Origin: Pomphorhynchus laevis | Taxonomy: Eukaryota > Acanthocephala > Palaeacanthocephala > Echinorhynchida > Pomphorhynchidae | Direction of reading: 5' to 3' | DNA length: 64,000 nt | Assembly: GCA_012934845.2 (NCBI GenBank) | Contig: WNNJ02002126.1 | Location: forward strand, 1 to 64,000 | Made by a program: the position numbers and the translations under genes | Notes under the pieces: model-generated | Database searches by the model: none | Told to the model about the DNA's origin: nothing | The model's input: only the letters and a program-made list of their open reading frames with translations | Shown: one piece after another, positions 43,209 through 54,990 of the stretch | Layout of the letters: each line of letters starts with the position of its first letter | Position numbering within the stretch: position 1 is the first letter of the stretch

Positions 43209-44936
43209 AGGCAAATCGTTAACATAAATGCTGAATAAAAGCAGACCCAAAACTGAACCTTGAGGTACTCCAATATGGCATTCTCTATACACAGACAATG
43301 ACCAATCGACAAGTACTCGAAAGCAACGATCACGAAGAAATTCTCTAATCCAATCAACCATTATGTTTGGGAGTCCAGTATTGACAAGTTTTTGAAGAAG
43401 TAAACCATGATCTACTATATCAAAAGCTTTTGAAAAGTCGAAAAATATAATGTCTGTATCGGTATAGTGTGCCTTATTCGCTGTCCAATCAAGATGAGCA
43501 TCAAGCAAATTTGAAACAGTTAAATAACCCTCCCGAAATTCGTGCTGATTAGGGACTAAAATTTTTCCTACACGATTAAACTTAACCATGTAGCGATGCA
43601 CAAACCTCTCCAACACTTTACAGCAAATGCAGGTAATGCTCACCGGCCTATAATTTTCGACGGAAGAGCGATCTCCCTTCTTGAAGAAGGGAAGAACAAT
43701 TGACTGCTTCCTCACATTAGGAAGAGATCTATATAAGATTGTCTGGCGAAAAATTGCACAGAGAGGAACGCAAATTGAGCCTGCTAATCTGCGCAGATAA
43801 ACAGAAGGTAGTAAGTCACAACCTCTTGAATTATTTGCTTTTAGACGGCATAATTCGGAATAGACTTTAGCTGGCGTTATCAAATTGTCAAGGTCCAACT
43901 CAAGACACGTGTCAGAGTAAGTGTTCAACACACTAGATTCCATACAAAAAGTTTCATGTTCATTTGCGGGCTCTACTGAAGTGCAATAGTGTGCCGCAAA
44001 CTCTTCAGCTAGGTCATTCGCGGAAATGTCATAGAAGTAGTGACAAATCGAAGAATCAACAGCTCCCCTACTTAATAGGTACTGAAAAAGGACTTTTAAA
44101 TCGTATTTGCACTGGTTAGCTAATGCATTCTCAAATGCACACCGCTTTTTCCTCTTCAATTAATTGAATAAATTTCTTGCCTGTTTAAAAACATCATAAC
44201 TACACTCCCCAACTTTGTAGCGATTGAAGATCAAATTACGAGTCCTCAATGTTGAACGTAACTCAGAATCGAACCAGAGAGAATCTTTTCGACGTGTCCT
44301 GCTTCTGAGTGCATACAATAAAATAAGCAGCGACTCTAAGGTTCTCTGAAAGTAATTCCATGCGCAGTGTACTCCAACAACAGCGGGATCTGGCCAGGAA
44401 GCTGTTGAAAGTATTGACTGAATTGCATCTGTGTTGGTTTTGAAAGCATTAACCACTTGATTTTCACGCGGACCTCGAGTTTATTCTTGAATCTTAACCT
44501 AATGATCACTACGCAATTATCAGACATACCGATCGGGGCATCATAACGGATAGCGTTAATAATCTCACTGTTCGAAGATAAACATACATCTAATAGAGAT
44601 CTACTGTCACTAGCAAAACAAGTGCAATTTTGGACATGTTGAGTTAAACCACAATAGATGATACACTCCAGAAGGTCATAGGAAGCATGGTCACAAGTAG
44701 GAAAAGCCGTATACGAATTCCAATCAACCGAAGGCATATTTAAGTCACCAAGTATTAAAACATTGGAGGTACCTTTAGAATAAAGTTCTACTTCCCCAAT
44801 CAGTCTATCTGTGGCGGCCAAGGGTGAACGATATACTACCCCCAGAACAAGCGGAGCGGTATGCATGAATTTTACCCGACACCACAAACTTTCGACTTTA
44901 TCAGAAGTGCTAAGAACAGTTACTTTCACATCGTTG
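43209..44936 (-). pseudogene. LINE C, endonuclease C-terminal part and RT (CR1-type), broken
   Basis: On the minus strand from 44,936: endonuclease blocks LVLGVVYRSPLA, NVLILGDLNMPSVDW and MSDNCVVIIRL; the linker with RKDSLWFDSELRSTLRTRNL; then RT with LPFFKKGDRSSVENYRPVSI, CCKVLERFV, DIIFFDFSKAFDIVDH and GVPQGSVLGLLLFSIYVNDL. A frame change lies near 44,430 and a stop near 44,160. The frame ends at YVNDLPF, just before the catalytic YADD block would follow, because the 46-bp minisatellite begins there. The N-terminal endonuclease half lies at 48,744-49,105, across the inserted Gypsy element. Confidence 0.85.
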
Positions 44937-44941
44937 CTCAC
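44937..44941. repeat. Target-site duplication CTCAC, left
   Basis: CTCAC directly outside the left LTR. The same five bases lie directly outside the right LTR. Confidence 0.85.
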
Positions 44942-45031
44942 TGTAATAAAAGAGAGCTTTCCAAGATAAGCTTTATCAAAATCAATCTAAAACAACACAA
45001 TACAGATTAGTTAATAGAAAATCATATATCA
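44942..45031 (-). repeat. 3' LTR, 90 bp
   Basis: TGTAATAAAAGAGAGC to ATATATCA on the plus strand; one difference from the other LTR. In element sense it is preceded by a purine-rich tract, AGAAAAAGGCGAGAAGAA (45,032-45,049), a fitting polypurine tract. Confidence 0.93.
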
Positions 45032-48000
45032 TTCTTCTCGCCTTTTTCTATTGAATGTAGCTCAACTTCGTAGTCGCGTAAATACGAAGGTAGTCGTCTC
45101 TGTCGCGTCGGTTTGCAAGTTGTATGATTGTCGTCTAAGCGATTTATATTCTCGGTACACTCGTCATTTTGAGAACATGTGTCGATCGAATTTTGCGAAT
45201 GTACATTGCTGGTATCCCGATAAAAATCGTTGATAGACGCTTCAGGGTTATTTTCGTTTGTTTCGATGGATCCTTCTCCTTGTGCTAATTTACTATTTGA
45301 AACAGTCACGATCTTTCCATCATCTCTAGAGACACGACTATAATAAGGATTGGATGCTATCACAATAGCTTCATCAACTTTATTGTCATATTTGCCAGCT
45401 CTATCATTCTTCATCCAAACAGATGAATTTGGAATAAGCCAATGTGGCAAATCATTGATATTTATCATTCGACGCTGAAAACCAAACATTCGTTCATGTG
45501 GTGTAAAATTGGTACTGGTCGAGAGTAAACTACGAACTGCATTGAGCGCTTGAGGTAACATATCCTGCCAATTTTCTATAGGCAAATTGCACGATTCCAA
45601 CGAAGCTGTTATAGACGACCAAATGATCCCATTGTATCGTTCGACAAGTCCGTTTCCCTGTGGATGATAAGCACTCGAATGACTCTGTGCAGTACCATGT
45701 GAAAACAAAAATTCTCGTAGTTCGTTTGACATAAAGGATTTTCCACGATCGCTGTGTATGTAAGCTGGTGGACCGAACATGCAAAATAGCGACTTCAGAC
45801 ACTTGATTACAGTGGTAGACGACATATCTCTGCAGGGAAATACGAATGGGAACCTTGAATATTCATCGATGATACACAAGGCATAAATGTTTTCATTGTT
45901 TGAAGGCATAGGACCTTTGAAATCGATATTCAGCCTTTCAAATGGTCTAGTGGCCTTGACTAGCTGTCCCATTGCTGCTGGTTGATAAAAGCGAGGTTTA
46001 AGACGACGGCATATTTTACATTTTCCAACCATCTCGCGAATATCGTCTATTCCATATGGTAAATTCATCGTTTTAACGTAATGGTGCAAACGGATTATAC
46101 CGGCATGGCAGAGTTTATCATGTAATTGATACAAATGGGAGACATTAGCATTGCACAAAATTGCATTATCTCGTGACAGGGCGTCCGCACATTCATTCTG
46201 CGATCCGGGTCTGTAAATAATGTCGAAGCGATAAGGTGACAATTCAATCTTCCAACGTGCAAATTTATCAGCTTTGATTTTGCTGCATTTATGATTTCCA
46301 AACATCATGCTAACAGATCTTTGATCTGTTATTAACTTAAAAGGACGATTTGTGAGATGGTGTCTCCAATATCGAACGCTTTCGACAACTGTCATTGCCT
46401 CTAGTTCTATAGCTGATTGTTTTCGTTGTGAGTTTGAAAGCGATCGGGAGAAAAACGCAACAGGTCGAGAATCTTGACTTAGTATAGCACCAATAGCACA
46501 ATTCGATGCATCGGTCTCAACGACAAATTCTTTATAAGGGTCAATAGCTGCAAGTGATGCAGATGCAAAATCGTTTTTAAGATTTTTTATCGCACATGTC
46601 ACTTCATCATTGAGTGGAAACAAAATAACATTTAATAGAGGCTTAATTTTGAGTGGAAAGTTCTCGATCCACTTTGCATAATGAGCGAACATTCCATACA
46701 TCCTTTTTAACGACTTCTGATCGTGTGGATTTTGCATCTCCATTAGTGGTTTAACTCTGCTCGGGTCAGGACGGATAGTGCCTTGCGAAATTAAGTAGCC
46801 CAAAAAACAAATCGTTTCTAATTGGTATTCAGACTTTTGCTTTGAAATTGTCAGATTTAGCGAATTGGCAATTTTCATGAAACAATTTAGACGTTCGTTA
46901 TGTTCTTCGACAGTATTACCGCAAATTATAATGTCATCTAGATAAGCATATGTTCCCGTCAAATTCTTTTCTTCGATAACTGAATCCATCAGTCGTTGAA
47001 AACAGGGAACAACATTAGTAATACCGAAGGGCAATCAACAAAATAGCCACAGACGTCCATTGGCTTCAAAGGCTGTGTACGGTCTATCTTGCTTTCGAAT
47101 AGATACTTGATGATAGGCAGACGATAAATCAAGTCTTGAAAAAACTTTAAAAGTCGATACCCTGTCTATAATCGCTTGAATATTCGGTAAGGGGTATGCG
47201 TCTAATTGAGTATAGTAATTGATTGTACGGGAATAATCTATAACCATTCGTGGCTTGTGAAGCTGAGAACGAACGACAAGTACTTGAGATCTCCACGGTG
47301 ATCTGCTTTGCTCAATTATTCCATCGTTTTGCAAATTTTGAATCTCCTTTCGTATAAAACCGAGATCATCATAATTATAACGTCTAGATTTTGATGCAAT
47401 GGGTTTTACATTTGAAGGCAGATTAGGAAATAGGTCAAGAGCTTCTAGTTTGGCAGACTGAATGTGATTGATTTGCACCGATGATGACTGTCCATTAAAA
47501 TTTAAAGTAAGAGATTTCAATTTTGACAAAAAATCGAGACCAATAATTACCGGAAAACATAATCTATCCATCGCGAAAAACTTTACAGTTTTATATGAGA
47601 TTCCATTAAAAACCATATCTACGATACAATATTCGGTGATTTGCTTAGTTGTTGATTTCGTAGCCATTACTACGTGTTCATTGCACTTCAATTTTGAAAG
47701 ATTTAATAAGTGTACAGTCGAAGAATCGATAAAATTGTGCGTGCTACCAGTATCAATAAGTGCCACAATTTGTTGAGATTGAATTTCTACTGTCTCAGTG
47801 CATTTCATCAGTTGATTTGACAAACGTGGAGAGATGCGAGACGAAAGGCATTCCAGGGTCGCAGTGATATGCGAAGTTTTCGATGACTTACACACTGATG
47901 CAAAATGTCCTTTTTTTCCACATTGATAGCAAGTAGCATTTTTAGCAGGACAAGCAGTGCGATAATGACGAGCTCGACCACAAAAGTAACAATTAAGTTG

Positions 48001-48653
48001 ATTCGTGTGTAATACCGATTCTTTAGTGTTTGAAGGACGAATTTCAATTTTGTTAATCGATGCCGACGATGAATGATTTAGCGATATGTCGCTTTGATTT
48101 TCAGTTGTGCGAAATTGATCGGATTGAACTTGTGCGGATTCTAACGCGTATGCAAGTGTCAACATTTCTTCGAGCGAGTTGGCTTTATTTTCCAACAGTC
48201 GCTGGCGAATGTACGACGATCGGATGCCCTGTACGAAAGAATCAAGAATATGCTGTTTTCTATTCTCTAATGCAACCACATCTTTGAAATCGCATTCATC
48301 CGCAAGCGCCTCCAATTGACGAACATACTGCGACAACGTCTGATTGTCGGTTTGTGTTGAACTGTGAAGTTTATACCGAGCAAAAACTGAGTTGATTGGA
48401 TGGAGCAGTATACCATCGAGTATAAAGACAGCCTCCACAAAAGTTGTACATTTTGAAATCGGCAAGTATAATCGCGTCGATAACAGATTTACCAACATAG
48501 AAAGTTGTTGCGCATCAGATGGGCTATCCAAACAAGAAATAAACGATTGAAATTTTGACTTCCAATGAGACCATTCTTGAGAGGAAGAACTGCTATCAGG
48601 ATCGCTTGCAAATATTTGAGGCTTCAAGAACTTCTCCATTGATTTTGATAAAT

Positions 48654-48743
48654 TGTAATAAAAGAGAGCTTTCCGAGATAAGCTTTATCAAAATCAATCT
48701 AAAACAACACAATACAGATTAGTTAATAGAAAATCATATATCA
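48654..48743 (-). repeat. 5' LTR, 90 bp
   Basis: Matches the 3' LTR at 89 of 90 positions. It is followed in element sense after one base by TTTATCAAAATCAAT, which is the exact complement of a segment inside the LTR (48,684-48,698). Confidence 0.93.
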
Positions 48744-48748
48744 CTCAC
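48744..48748. repeat. Target-site duplication CTCAC, right
   Basis: The same CTCAC as at 44,937-44,941. The pair fits the usual 5-bp duplication made by Ty3/Gypsy integrases. Confidence 0.85.
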
Positions 48749-49440
48749 ATAAAGAATAATACCTCCACCTCTTCTACTTTCCCGATCACAGCGGAAAACC
48801 AGATAACCAGGGATGGATACTTCATTATCAACAATATCACCATATAGCCATGATTCTATGATAGCAAGTAATTTAGGACGAATTAACTGAACTCTATATC
48901 TCAGTTCATCTATCTTCGATATAAGACTGCGAACATTACAATGGAGAACTTCACAATGCCCCAAAATACCTCTGGGAGTATTCCTATCTCTCCTTACACA
49001 TCCTAATAACCCGGACGCTAAACCATTTAGACTCTGATAGGCATAGTAGACGAGCCCGTTTCGATTACAGAATGCACGCGAGGCGGCATGACAAGTGGGC
49101 TCCAACTCAGCCGGGTGCGTCGCTTCACAAACTGGAAATTTTTCACATAGAGATTTGTTTCTCCTTTAGCAACACGAGATGCTAGTTCCTCTTTAAGCTT
49201 CGATAATTTTTTTCGCTCTGATACATCAAGATCTTTCAGCAGTCGAATATGAGACCCTTTGAGACGGAACGAGTTCCGCAACATTAAGGTAGCATGAAAT
49301 TAGTTATGAAAGACAGCTTTGAGTAGTCGGGGTTTATTATTTAAAGCATTACGCTTATCACATCTACTTTGGAACACCCCCTCATTGAATTCACCCAGCT
49401 TGCTCTCGCTTTTACAAGGTTCGTTACCGTTTAGCGATTT
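48744..49440 (-). pseudogene. LINE C, ORF1 C-terminus and start of ORF2
   Basis: Minus strand. An ORF1 tail at about 49,440-49,027 reads FRLKGSHIRLLKDLDVSERK, then ELASRVAKGETNLYVKNFQF and VKRRTR, the conserved basic end of CR1-type ORF1 proteins. ORF2 starts at 49,105 in another frame, overlapping ORF1. It reads HCNVRSLISKIDELRYRVQL, LLAIIESWLYGD and CDRESRRGGGIILYVSD, the first half of an APE endonuclease, before the Gypsy insertion interrupts it. LINE C is 5'-truncated within ORF1, and its 5' end lies in the RT of LINE D. Confidence 0.8.
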
Positions 49441-51375
49441 GGCCTAAACCCATGCTGACTGGGCTGAGGCGATTGTTAGCTTCAACGAAAGCGCTAAATC
49501 GCTAAGAATCAGTTTTTCTAATACCTTACAAGCTACATATGTGATACTAATTGGACGGTAGTTGGAATCATGGGATTTATTGCCTTTTTTGAAAATGGGA
49601 CGTACAATAGCCTTAGTCCAATCAGATGGTAGATAACCTGTGTTCAGTGAACTTCTAAAAATAGAGGCTAAAAGAACGTATATTGCATGGGCCAATTTCT
49701 TTAATAGTATTGGAGGTATATGGTCAGGACCGGAAGCAGCGTTGCGGGGTAATTTAAGTAGCTCGTGCAGTACCTCTTCATCGCTAAATTCAATGTTAGA
49801 TATGACTACTCTAGGTAGAAGTACATTGTGTTTAGTTTGGATTATACCATCGGGGATCGACACGCTATCTTCTTTAATCGCGAAATAGTCCATAAAATGA
49901 GCAGCTACATCACTTGGGGAGGTCAAGATTGACCCATTTTCGGCCAATAGGTATGAACAATCTGTCGAGTGTATAGAACGTGGAAGTATGTCGTTGAATG
50001 CCAGCCAAGGATTGTTATGAGTGGAGCGGCATATATTTGAGATGAAACTGCGTTTTTTTCTGTTTTTTTTTCAGAATAGAAACCGTATTACTGCAATGAC
50101 GGTAGTGTTCAAAAAAGAGTTCCACTTTTTATACGCATGGAAACATCTATCACGGTGTTCGATTATACCAAACAATTCCGCATCTAACCATTTCGGATGT
50201 AGTTTTTGTGTACGATTCTGACGTTTCGGAGCAAAATAGTCGAGAACACCATGTAATGTTGTCTTAAATTGATCCCAAACTTCTTGAATGCCTGCTTTCG
50301 ATGAGTCGGGCCAATACATACAGGAAATTATACTGCGCACGACATCATAGTCGATTTTAAAAGGATTCGATGTTTTAACCGATTCAGCATATGATCCGAG
50401 TGCGTTAAATTCTATTAAGATGGTAGAGTGATCGCGTGATCCTAGCGGAGGTCCGTATTTGACGTTTTTTATCAGATACGTTTCACTCGAAAAGCAGAGG
50501 TCAAGAATTGAGGAGTTATTACCCCTGTGACGAGTATCCCTGTGAACATGTTGGACTAAATGTAGATCATTTATCGTGTTTAAAAGCAGTAATGATTCGG
50601 GATCACATTCAGGAAGAGGAACGTAATCTATCCAATCAATTCGCGGCATGTTAAAGTCTCCTAATAAAATAACTTTTTGACCCTTAAATGCATTTTCAGT
50701 TATTGAGGATATAATCGACCCGGTTGGAACGGATGGGGGTGATAGAAGACACCTAGAGAGAAAAATATGTTTTTATGGTATGTTACAGAAACCCAAGCGT
50801 ATTCACAAAGACTTGATTCATCGCACTCAATTGACATAACACGAGTTGTAAGAAATTCTCTAGCATATATGATAACTCTGCCACCACGGCAAATTTGCCG
50901 ATCTGCTCGGATTATGGCGTATCCATTGATGGAAATTTCTGAATCTATGATGTGAGGTTTTAACCACAACTCTGTAAAAACAAGTATTTTAAATGAGGTG
51001 CTGTTAACCAGAGTGAGAACTTCGTTCATTCTATTAATGAGACTTGAGACATTCGAATATAAGACCCGGAAGGCATATGTGAAGTGTACTGGGTCGGAAT
51101 ACTTGTATCTCTTATCGACATTTACTGTCACTTCTTGGGTAGTTTTGTTGCGACACAAAGACTTCTTAGCTCCCTGATGTTACCACCGTTGCCAATGAAA
51201 CGAATCCAGAAACAAGTTGAAGTCCTGCGTCGCACTTTCACGAAAATTTATGACTGTGAGGTTACTTTCATCGTTAGCTACTCTGTTACTAAGTTCGCTA
51301 TTTGCTTATTTCAATCGAGTTCTGTCCTAGATCCAAAGATCGCAACGAAGGATCAATCCAGTACCTGCAAGATGA
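49441..51375 (-). pseudogene. LINE D, ORF1 tail, endonuclease and RT N-terminus, interrupted by LINE C
   Basis: Minus strand: ORF1 tail at 51,375-51,155 (LANDESNLTVINFRESATQ-like); endonuclease at 51,158-50,700 and 50,649-50,071, with LYSNVSSLINRMNEVLTLVN, ILVFTELWLKPHI, RGGRVIIYAREF, MPRIDWIDYVPLPECD, SILDLCFSSE and GSRDHSTILIEF; then RT at 49,947-49,444 (AASGPDHIPPILLKKLAHAI, IVRPIFKKGNKSHDSNYRPI). Coding stops at SAQSAWV where LINE C begins, so the rest of the RT is missing. One frame change lies between the endonuclease halves, and others after 50,071. Diverged from LINE C but with the same architecture. Confidence 0.8.
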
Positions 51376-51764
51376 TAGCGAAATAGTCCATAAAAAAGTC
51401 CTTAAAAAAGTTTGATAACTAATAAACATACAATTTTAGTTCGACCTTGAATTGTGCTTCAAAACACTTTTAGTCAGTTTCGTCCATTTCGGTAGATATT
51501 CTAGCACTTTTGGGTTTTAAGATGGAAGAAAATTTATAATTGTTCCAGCTAATTACATGTTCTAGCTAATTACAAGCTTAAACACCCATTAATTTCACCG
51601 AAATAAGAAGGTAAATTTGGATCATCTCGATTAAGAAGACAATTTGCTAAGAATTTGTATCATCTCGATTTTATTTGCCAGGTACATACAATATTAATAT
51701 ATACAATAAATCTCAAATAAAGAGTTGTCCAAGGTTAAAACAATAATAATACGGTAAAGACTTC
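51376..51764. other. Junction segment with short internal repeats
   Basis: Contains one copy of the roughly 36-bp junction motif (from 51,399: CCTTAAAAAAGTTTGATAAC) and small direct duplications (TTCTAGCTAATTACA; ATCATCTCGATT) near 51,550-51,670. No gene. Confidence 0.5.
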
Positions 51765-52175
51765 CCAGCTCCTCGATGTTTCCACCGTTGCCAATGGAAC
51801 GAATCCAGAAACAAGTTGAAGTCCTGCGTCGCACTACACAAAAATTTATGACGGTGAGGTTACTTTGACCGTTAGCTACTCTGTTACTAAGTTCTGTCCT
51901 CGATCGAAAGATCTCTGCGAAAGATCAATCCAGTACCTGCAAGATGGTAACCTTATTTTAAAGTTAATGTACACATTTCGAGCGTTGCTAAGATGACCAT
52001 AAGAAGGTGTGGACTGTTATCTGATCTTATTTTCCCCAGTCTATAAAGGTGGAGAACTCTGAATTGCTGCAGCTTAGTAGGTGAACATGATTCACTAGAG
52101 GCATGTAGCTTTAGAATAATATACAAGGCTCTCATCAAATCATGAATGTCATACACATCTCTCGCAGCGTATCCA
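51765..52175 (-). pseudogene. Second LINE D-type ORF1 fragment
   Basis: The minus strand reads RALYIILKLHASSESCSPTK, RLGKIRSDNSPHLLMVILAT, then across a frame change LVTELANGQSNLTVINF. It is homologous to both the ORF1 tail at 51,155-51,375 and the segment at 52,672-52,840, at roughly 85-90% by eye. So two ORF1 copies are partly duplicated here, with a plus-strand LINE fragment between them. Confidence 0.65.
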
Positions 52176-52671
52176 CATCTGTGCAAGAACATTGTGGCTT
52201 ATGAATCAATTCTCCGGTCGGCTACTCGTCTTGTTCCCACTGTCAAAGACCTGCCGTTTGACCAGAAGTTAGAAATCCTAGGTGTTTCAACGGTAACTGA
52301 AAGTTTGGTAAAAGCTGATCTTATGCTGGTATGGAGAGCAATTTTATCGCTTACTCATCCCCTCAACTTAATGTTTTGCCTACGCAACTCCGAGCAATTA
52401 CGTGGACATCGACTAATGCTCAAACATCGTAGAAAAGTCCATCGACGCTATCAGGATATCAGAGATCGAGTAATAAACAGTTGGAACAGGCTCCCGTCAT
52501 CTGCAATTGAATGCCGGAACATCCGAGAATTTTGGCGTGCGTTGAACAGTGTATCGCTCTCATAATAAGTCGAACCTGATTTGGATTTTTTTGTTTTACT
52601 GACATTGTACTTTTTTTTACATTGAGATCCAGCCAAACGAGCCACCGCTCATCGTCTGTTGTATACTAATA
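52176..52671 (+). pseudogene. LINE F, RT C-terminal fragment and 3' UTR
   Basis: Plus frame: AYESILRSATRLVPTVKDLP, FDQKLEILGVSTVTESLVKA, RGHRLMLKHRRKVHRRYQDI, RDRVINSWNRLPSSAIECRN, stop near 52,565, then a 3' UTR ending in TAATAATAAA. This is the standard tail of CR1-type ORF2. Only the last part of the element was inserted, a typical 5' truncation. Confidence 0.75.
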
Positions 52672-53340
52672 ATAAACGTATTTTAAATCTAATGTACACA
52701 TATCGAGTGTTACTAAGATAACCTTAAGAAGGCGTGGACTATTATCTGATCTTATTTCCCCCAGTCCATAAAGGTGGAGAACTTTGAATTGCTGCAGCTC
52801 AGTAGGGGAACAGGTGTGTAATAGCTCAGAGATGAAGGATTGTACAGCTTTGACGTCATGCTGTACACTTAAATGGTTGTTAGTAGCCGATGATTATCTT
52901 ATATTAGCTATGATTAGACACTGTGATCTATCATAAGTGCGGCGAATAGTGGCAGTTAATGAGTTATTCAGGTAGACTGAATTGGAGTAAGAATTTGTAG
53001 ATTTATGTCGCAAGTCAGTTGATTGTAAAGAACTCGGAGGTCCTCTACATGATGTTACAAAGACAAACGAATCTGTGAAATCAGGTGTTTTCTTTTCGTA
53101 GTTCAGAGTGTTCGTGTCTAGATCTACACATTTTTCAGGTGAAGTTTGAAAAGTCTGAACAAATGCTGGTGGGGACTGTTAAGAATTGCAGTGGGAGATT
53201 ATTTCTTGACTCTGTGCAACAACATGAAGAGCTGGTGCCGACTCTTCGCTTTTCTCCTCGACAGGTTCAGTTATATCCAATCGTGCGTCGTTTCATACGT
53301 AATAACCACAAATGAAATGTTTACTTTCGTATCTCAAAAA
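52672..53340 (-). pseudogene. LINE D-type ORF1 N-terminal and RRM-like part
   Basis: The minus strand reads KHFICGYYV near 53,310 (compare KHFTCGFC of the alpha PHD-like finger), a Ser/Pro-rich stretch, RSQCLIIANI, NNHLSVQHDVKAVQSFISEL, CSPTELQQFKVLHLYGLGEI and RSDNSPRLLKVILVTLDMCT. The order finger, disordered region, RRM-like block matches alpha ORF1, though sequence identity is low. It contains stops and is a relic. Confidence 0.65.
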
Positions 53341-53418
53341 AAGTTTGGGATACGAAACCTTTAAAAAATTTTAAGGTTTCGTAACCTTAAAAATTTTGAT
53401 ATCTAATAAATATACAAT
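53341..53418. other. AT-rich junction with inverted and recurring motifs
   Basis: TTTGGGATACGAAACC and GGTTTCGTAACC form an imperfect inverted pair. They are followed by a copy of the junction motif (53,383: CCTTAAAAATTTTGATATCT ... ATACAATT) ending exactly at the first alpha2 monomer. Confidence 0.6.
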
Positions 53419-53494
53419 TATTCCTGTCACTTTCAGATCATTCCTGTCAATTCCAGATATTTCCTGTCAGTTCCAGATTATTCCTGTCAGTTCC
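53419..53494 (+). repeat. 20-bp monomers at 5' end of LINE alpha2
   Basis: About 3.5 units of ATTCCTGTCAGTTCCAGATT, the inverse-orientation match of the alpha1 monomers, diverged from one another. The copy number differs from alpha1 (six). Confidence 0.85.
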
Positions 53495-53539
53495 GCTCGC
53501 TAAGCTCACGGATTGAGCTATATCTCTCGATAAAAGTTC

Positions 53540-54990
53540 ATGCCTAAAAAAGCGCGATCTCAGATCGCTGTTCCAGATCAAGAATCTTCCACATCGGAAT
53601 GCCATGATGGTTATACCAGTTTTGAAGTTGGATGTGATTCCAAAGATTGTGATGTATGGACATCCTTTTCTTGTTAAAATATCCGACCACTCGGTGTATA
53701 AACGTAAACAGTTCACATGCGGTTTTTGTACATCAGTACGACTACTACAGTTATCCGGCTCATCTACTCCTGTATCACACACGACCACTCAGACCAATGC
53801 TGTTTTAGATGTTTCTCTCGCATCAACACCTGACTTCGCATCTTATAATCCCATTATTGAACCTACTATCTCACACTCTCCTCGTTCAACTACGAACCAA
53901 ACTTTAATTAATCTTCATCATTCTAACAATGCTAACGATAAAGCTTTCCATCTCGTACACCCTCTTTCTTACTCCTCCCCCAATCTAAATAAACCTCAAA
54001 CTTCTTTATTCTATTCACGTACTCCTAACTCGACCTCCCCCGTATCACTTCTCAATAATTTACATAATTCCGTAAAAATCATATCCAGTAACATCTCCGA
54101 TCAACCGATTCAACACTCCACTCCTGTTACTCATGCTTAACCTATCTTAATTCCCTTTACTCTACCTTCCACGTATCACTTTCCAATAATCTACATCCTT
54201 TCATCAAAATTATTTCTAGTAACATTTCCGATCAACTTATTCAACACTCCACTACAGTTACACATGCCCCAACCTATCTTAATTCTCCTTACCCTACCTC
54301 ACACGTAACACCTTCAAATAGTTTACATCCTTCCTTCAAAATCATCTCCAGTCACATCTCTGATCAACCGATTCAATACCCCGCACCTGTCACACTTGCT
54401 CCAACCAATATTAATTCTCTATCAAGCACCCCTGTCATTCTCACGTTTATCTGCTCTTCTGCCTCTACTCCTACCAGGTTTGTCCGTCCACCACTTCTAC
54501 GTAATCGTTTTCCTTCGCGCGATTTCTGTATTATCATATCTAATTTAAAGCTTTCCGAATCTGCTTCTTCTCAATGTCGCCTCGATGATGTATCTGCTTT
54601 CAGGTCTATCCTAACAATCATTATTCCTGATGATAATCCATCTCACTTCAATAATATCGCTCCTGAATCTTTGATCCGTTTAAACAAATCGACTAAATCC
54701 AATCATCTCAGTCCTCCACTCTTAAAAATCGTTTTCCGACATAGTCCACATGCCTCTTCGCTACACTCCCAACGTTTTAAACTTCTAACCACTTCATCTA
54801 CTTGTCGTATCTTTCCTGGCCGCTCCCCTTCTGATATTGTCCAGCCCAATTTAGCTCGGATTGAGAAACATCGACGTGAAACAAACGGCGAGTCATCCTT
54901 ATATATACGTCAAATCAACGGAAATTTTCATGTTGTACACACAAGGCCAAAAATTCGATGGCGTCCCATCTCTCCCCCTTGTCTTCTTTG
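53540..54990 (+). pseudogene. LINE alpha2 ORF1
   Basis: Starts MPKKARSQIAVPDQESSTSE as in alpha1 and shows the same finger (GCDSKDCDVW, DHSVYKRKQFTCGFC) but with a frame change inside it near 53,680. It continues through the Ser/Thr/Pro region, then is broken by a stop near 54,140 and further shifts before the RRM-like part resumes (LNKSTKSNHLSPPLLKIVFR; LARIEKHRRETNGESSLYIR). Confidence 0.8.

Larger units (their letters stand above)
44942..48743 (-). mobile_element. Young compact Ty3/Gypsy LTR retrotransposon inserted in LINE C
   Basis: Fossil LTR retroelement, 3,802 bp, minus strand. The ends are 90-bp LTRs starting TG and ending CA, with one difference in 90, and a 5-bp target duplication. 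Parts in reading order: gag with two CCHC knuckles (about 48.0-47.88 kb), protease with an IDTGS site (about 47.75 kb), reverse transcriptase with YLDD (near 46.95 kb), RNase H (about 46.55-46.15 kb), integrase zinc-binding and core domains (about 46.15-45.45 kb) and a C-terminal tail that ends just inside the 3' LTR. The short LTR, twin knuckles and size suggest the Mag-like branch, tentatively. It looks nearly whole, with about one break. The LTR identity indicates a recent insertion. Confidence 0.95.
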
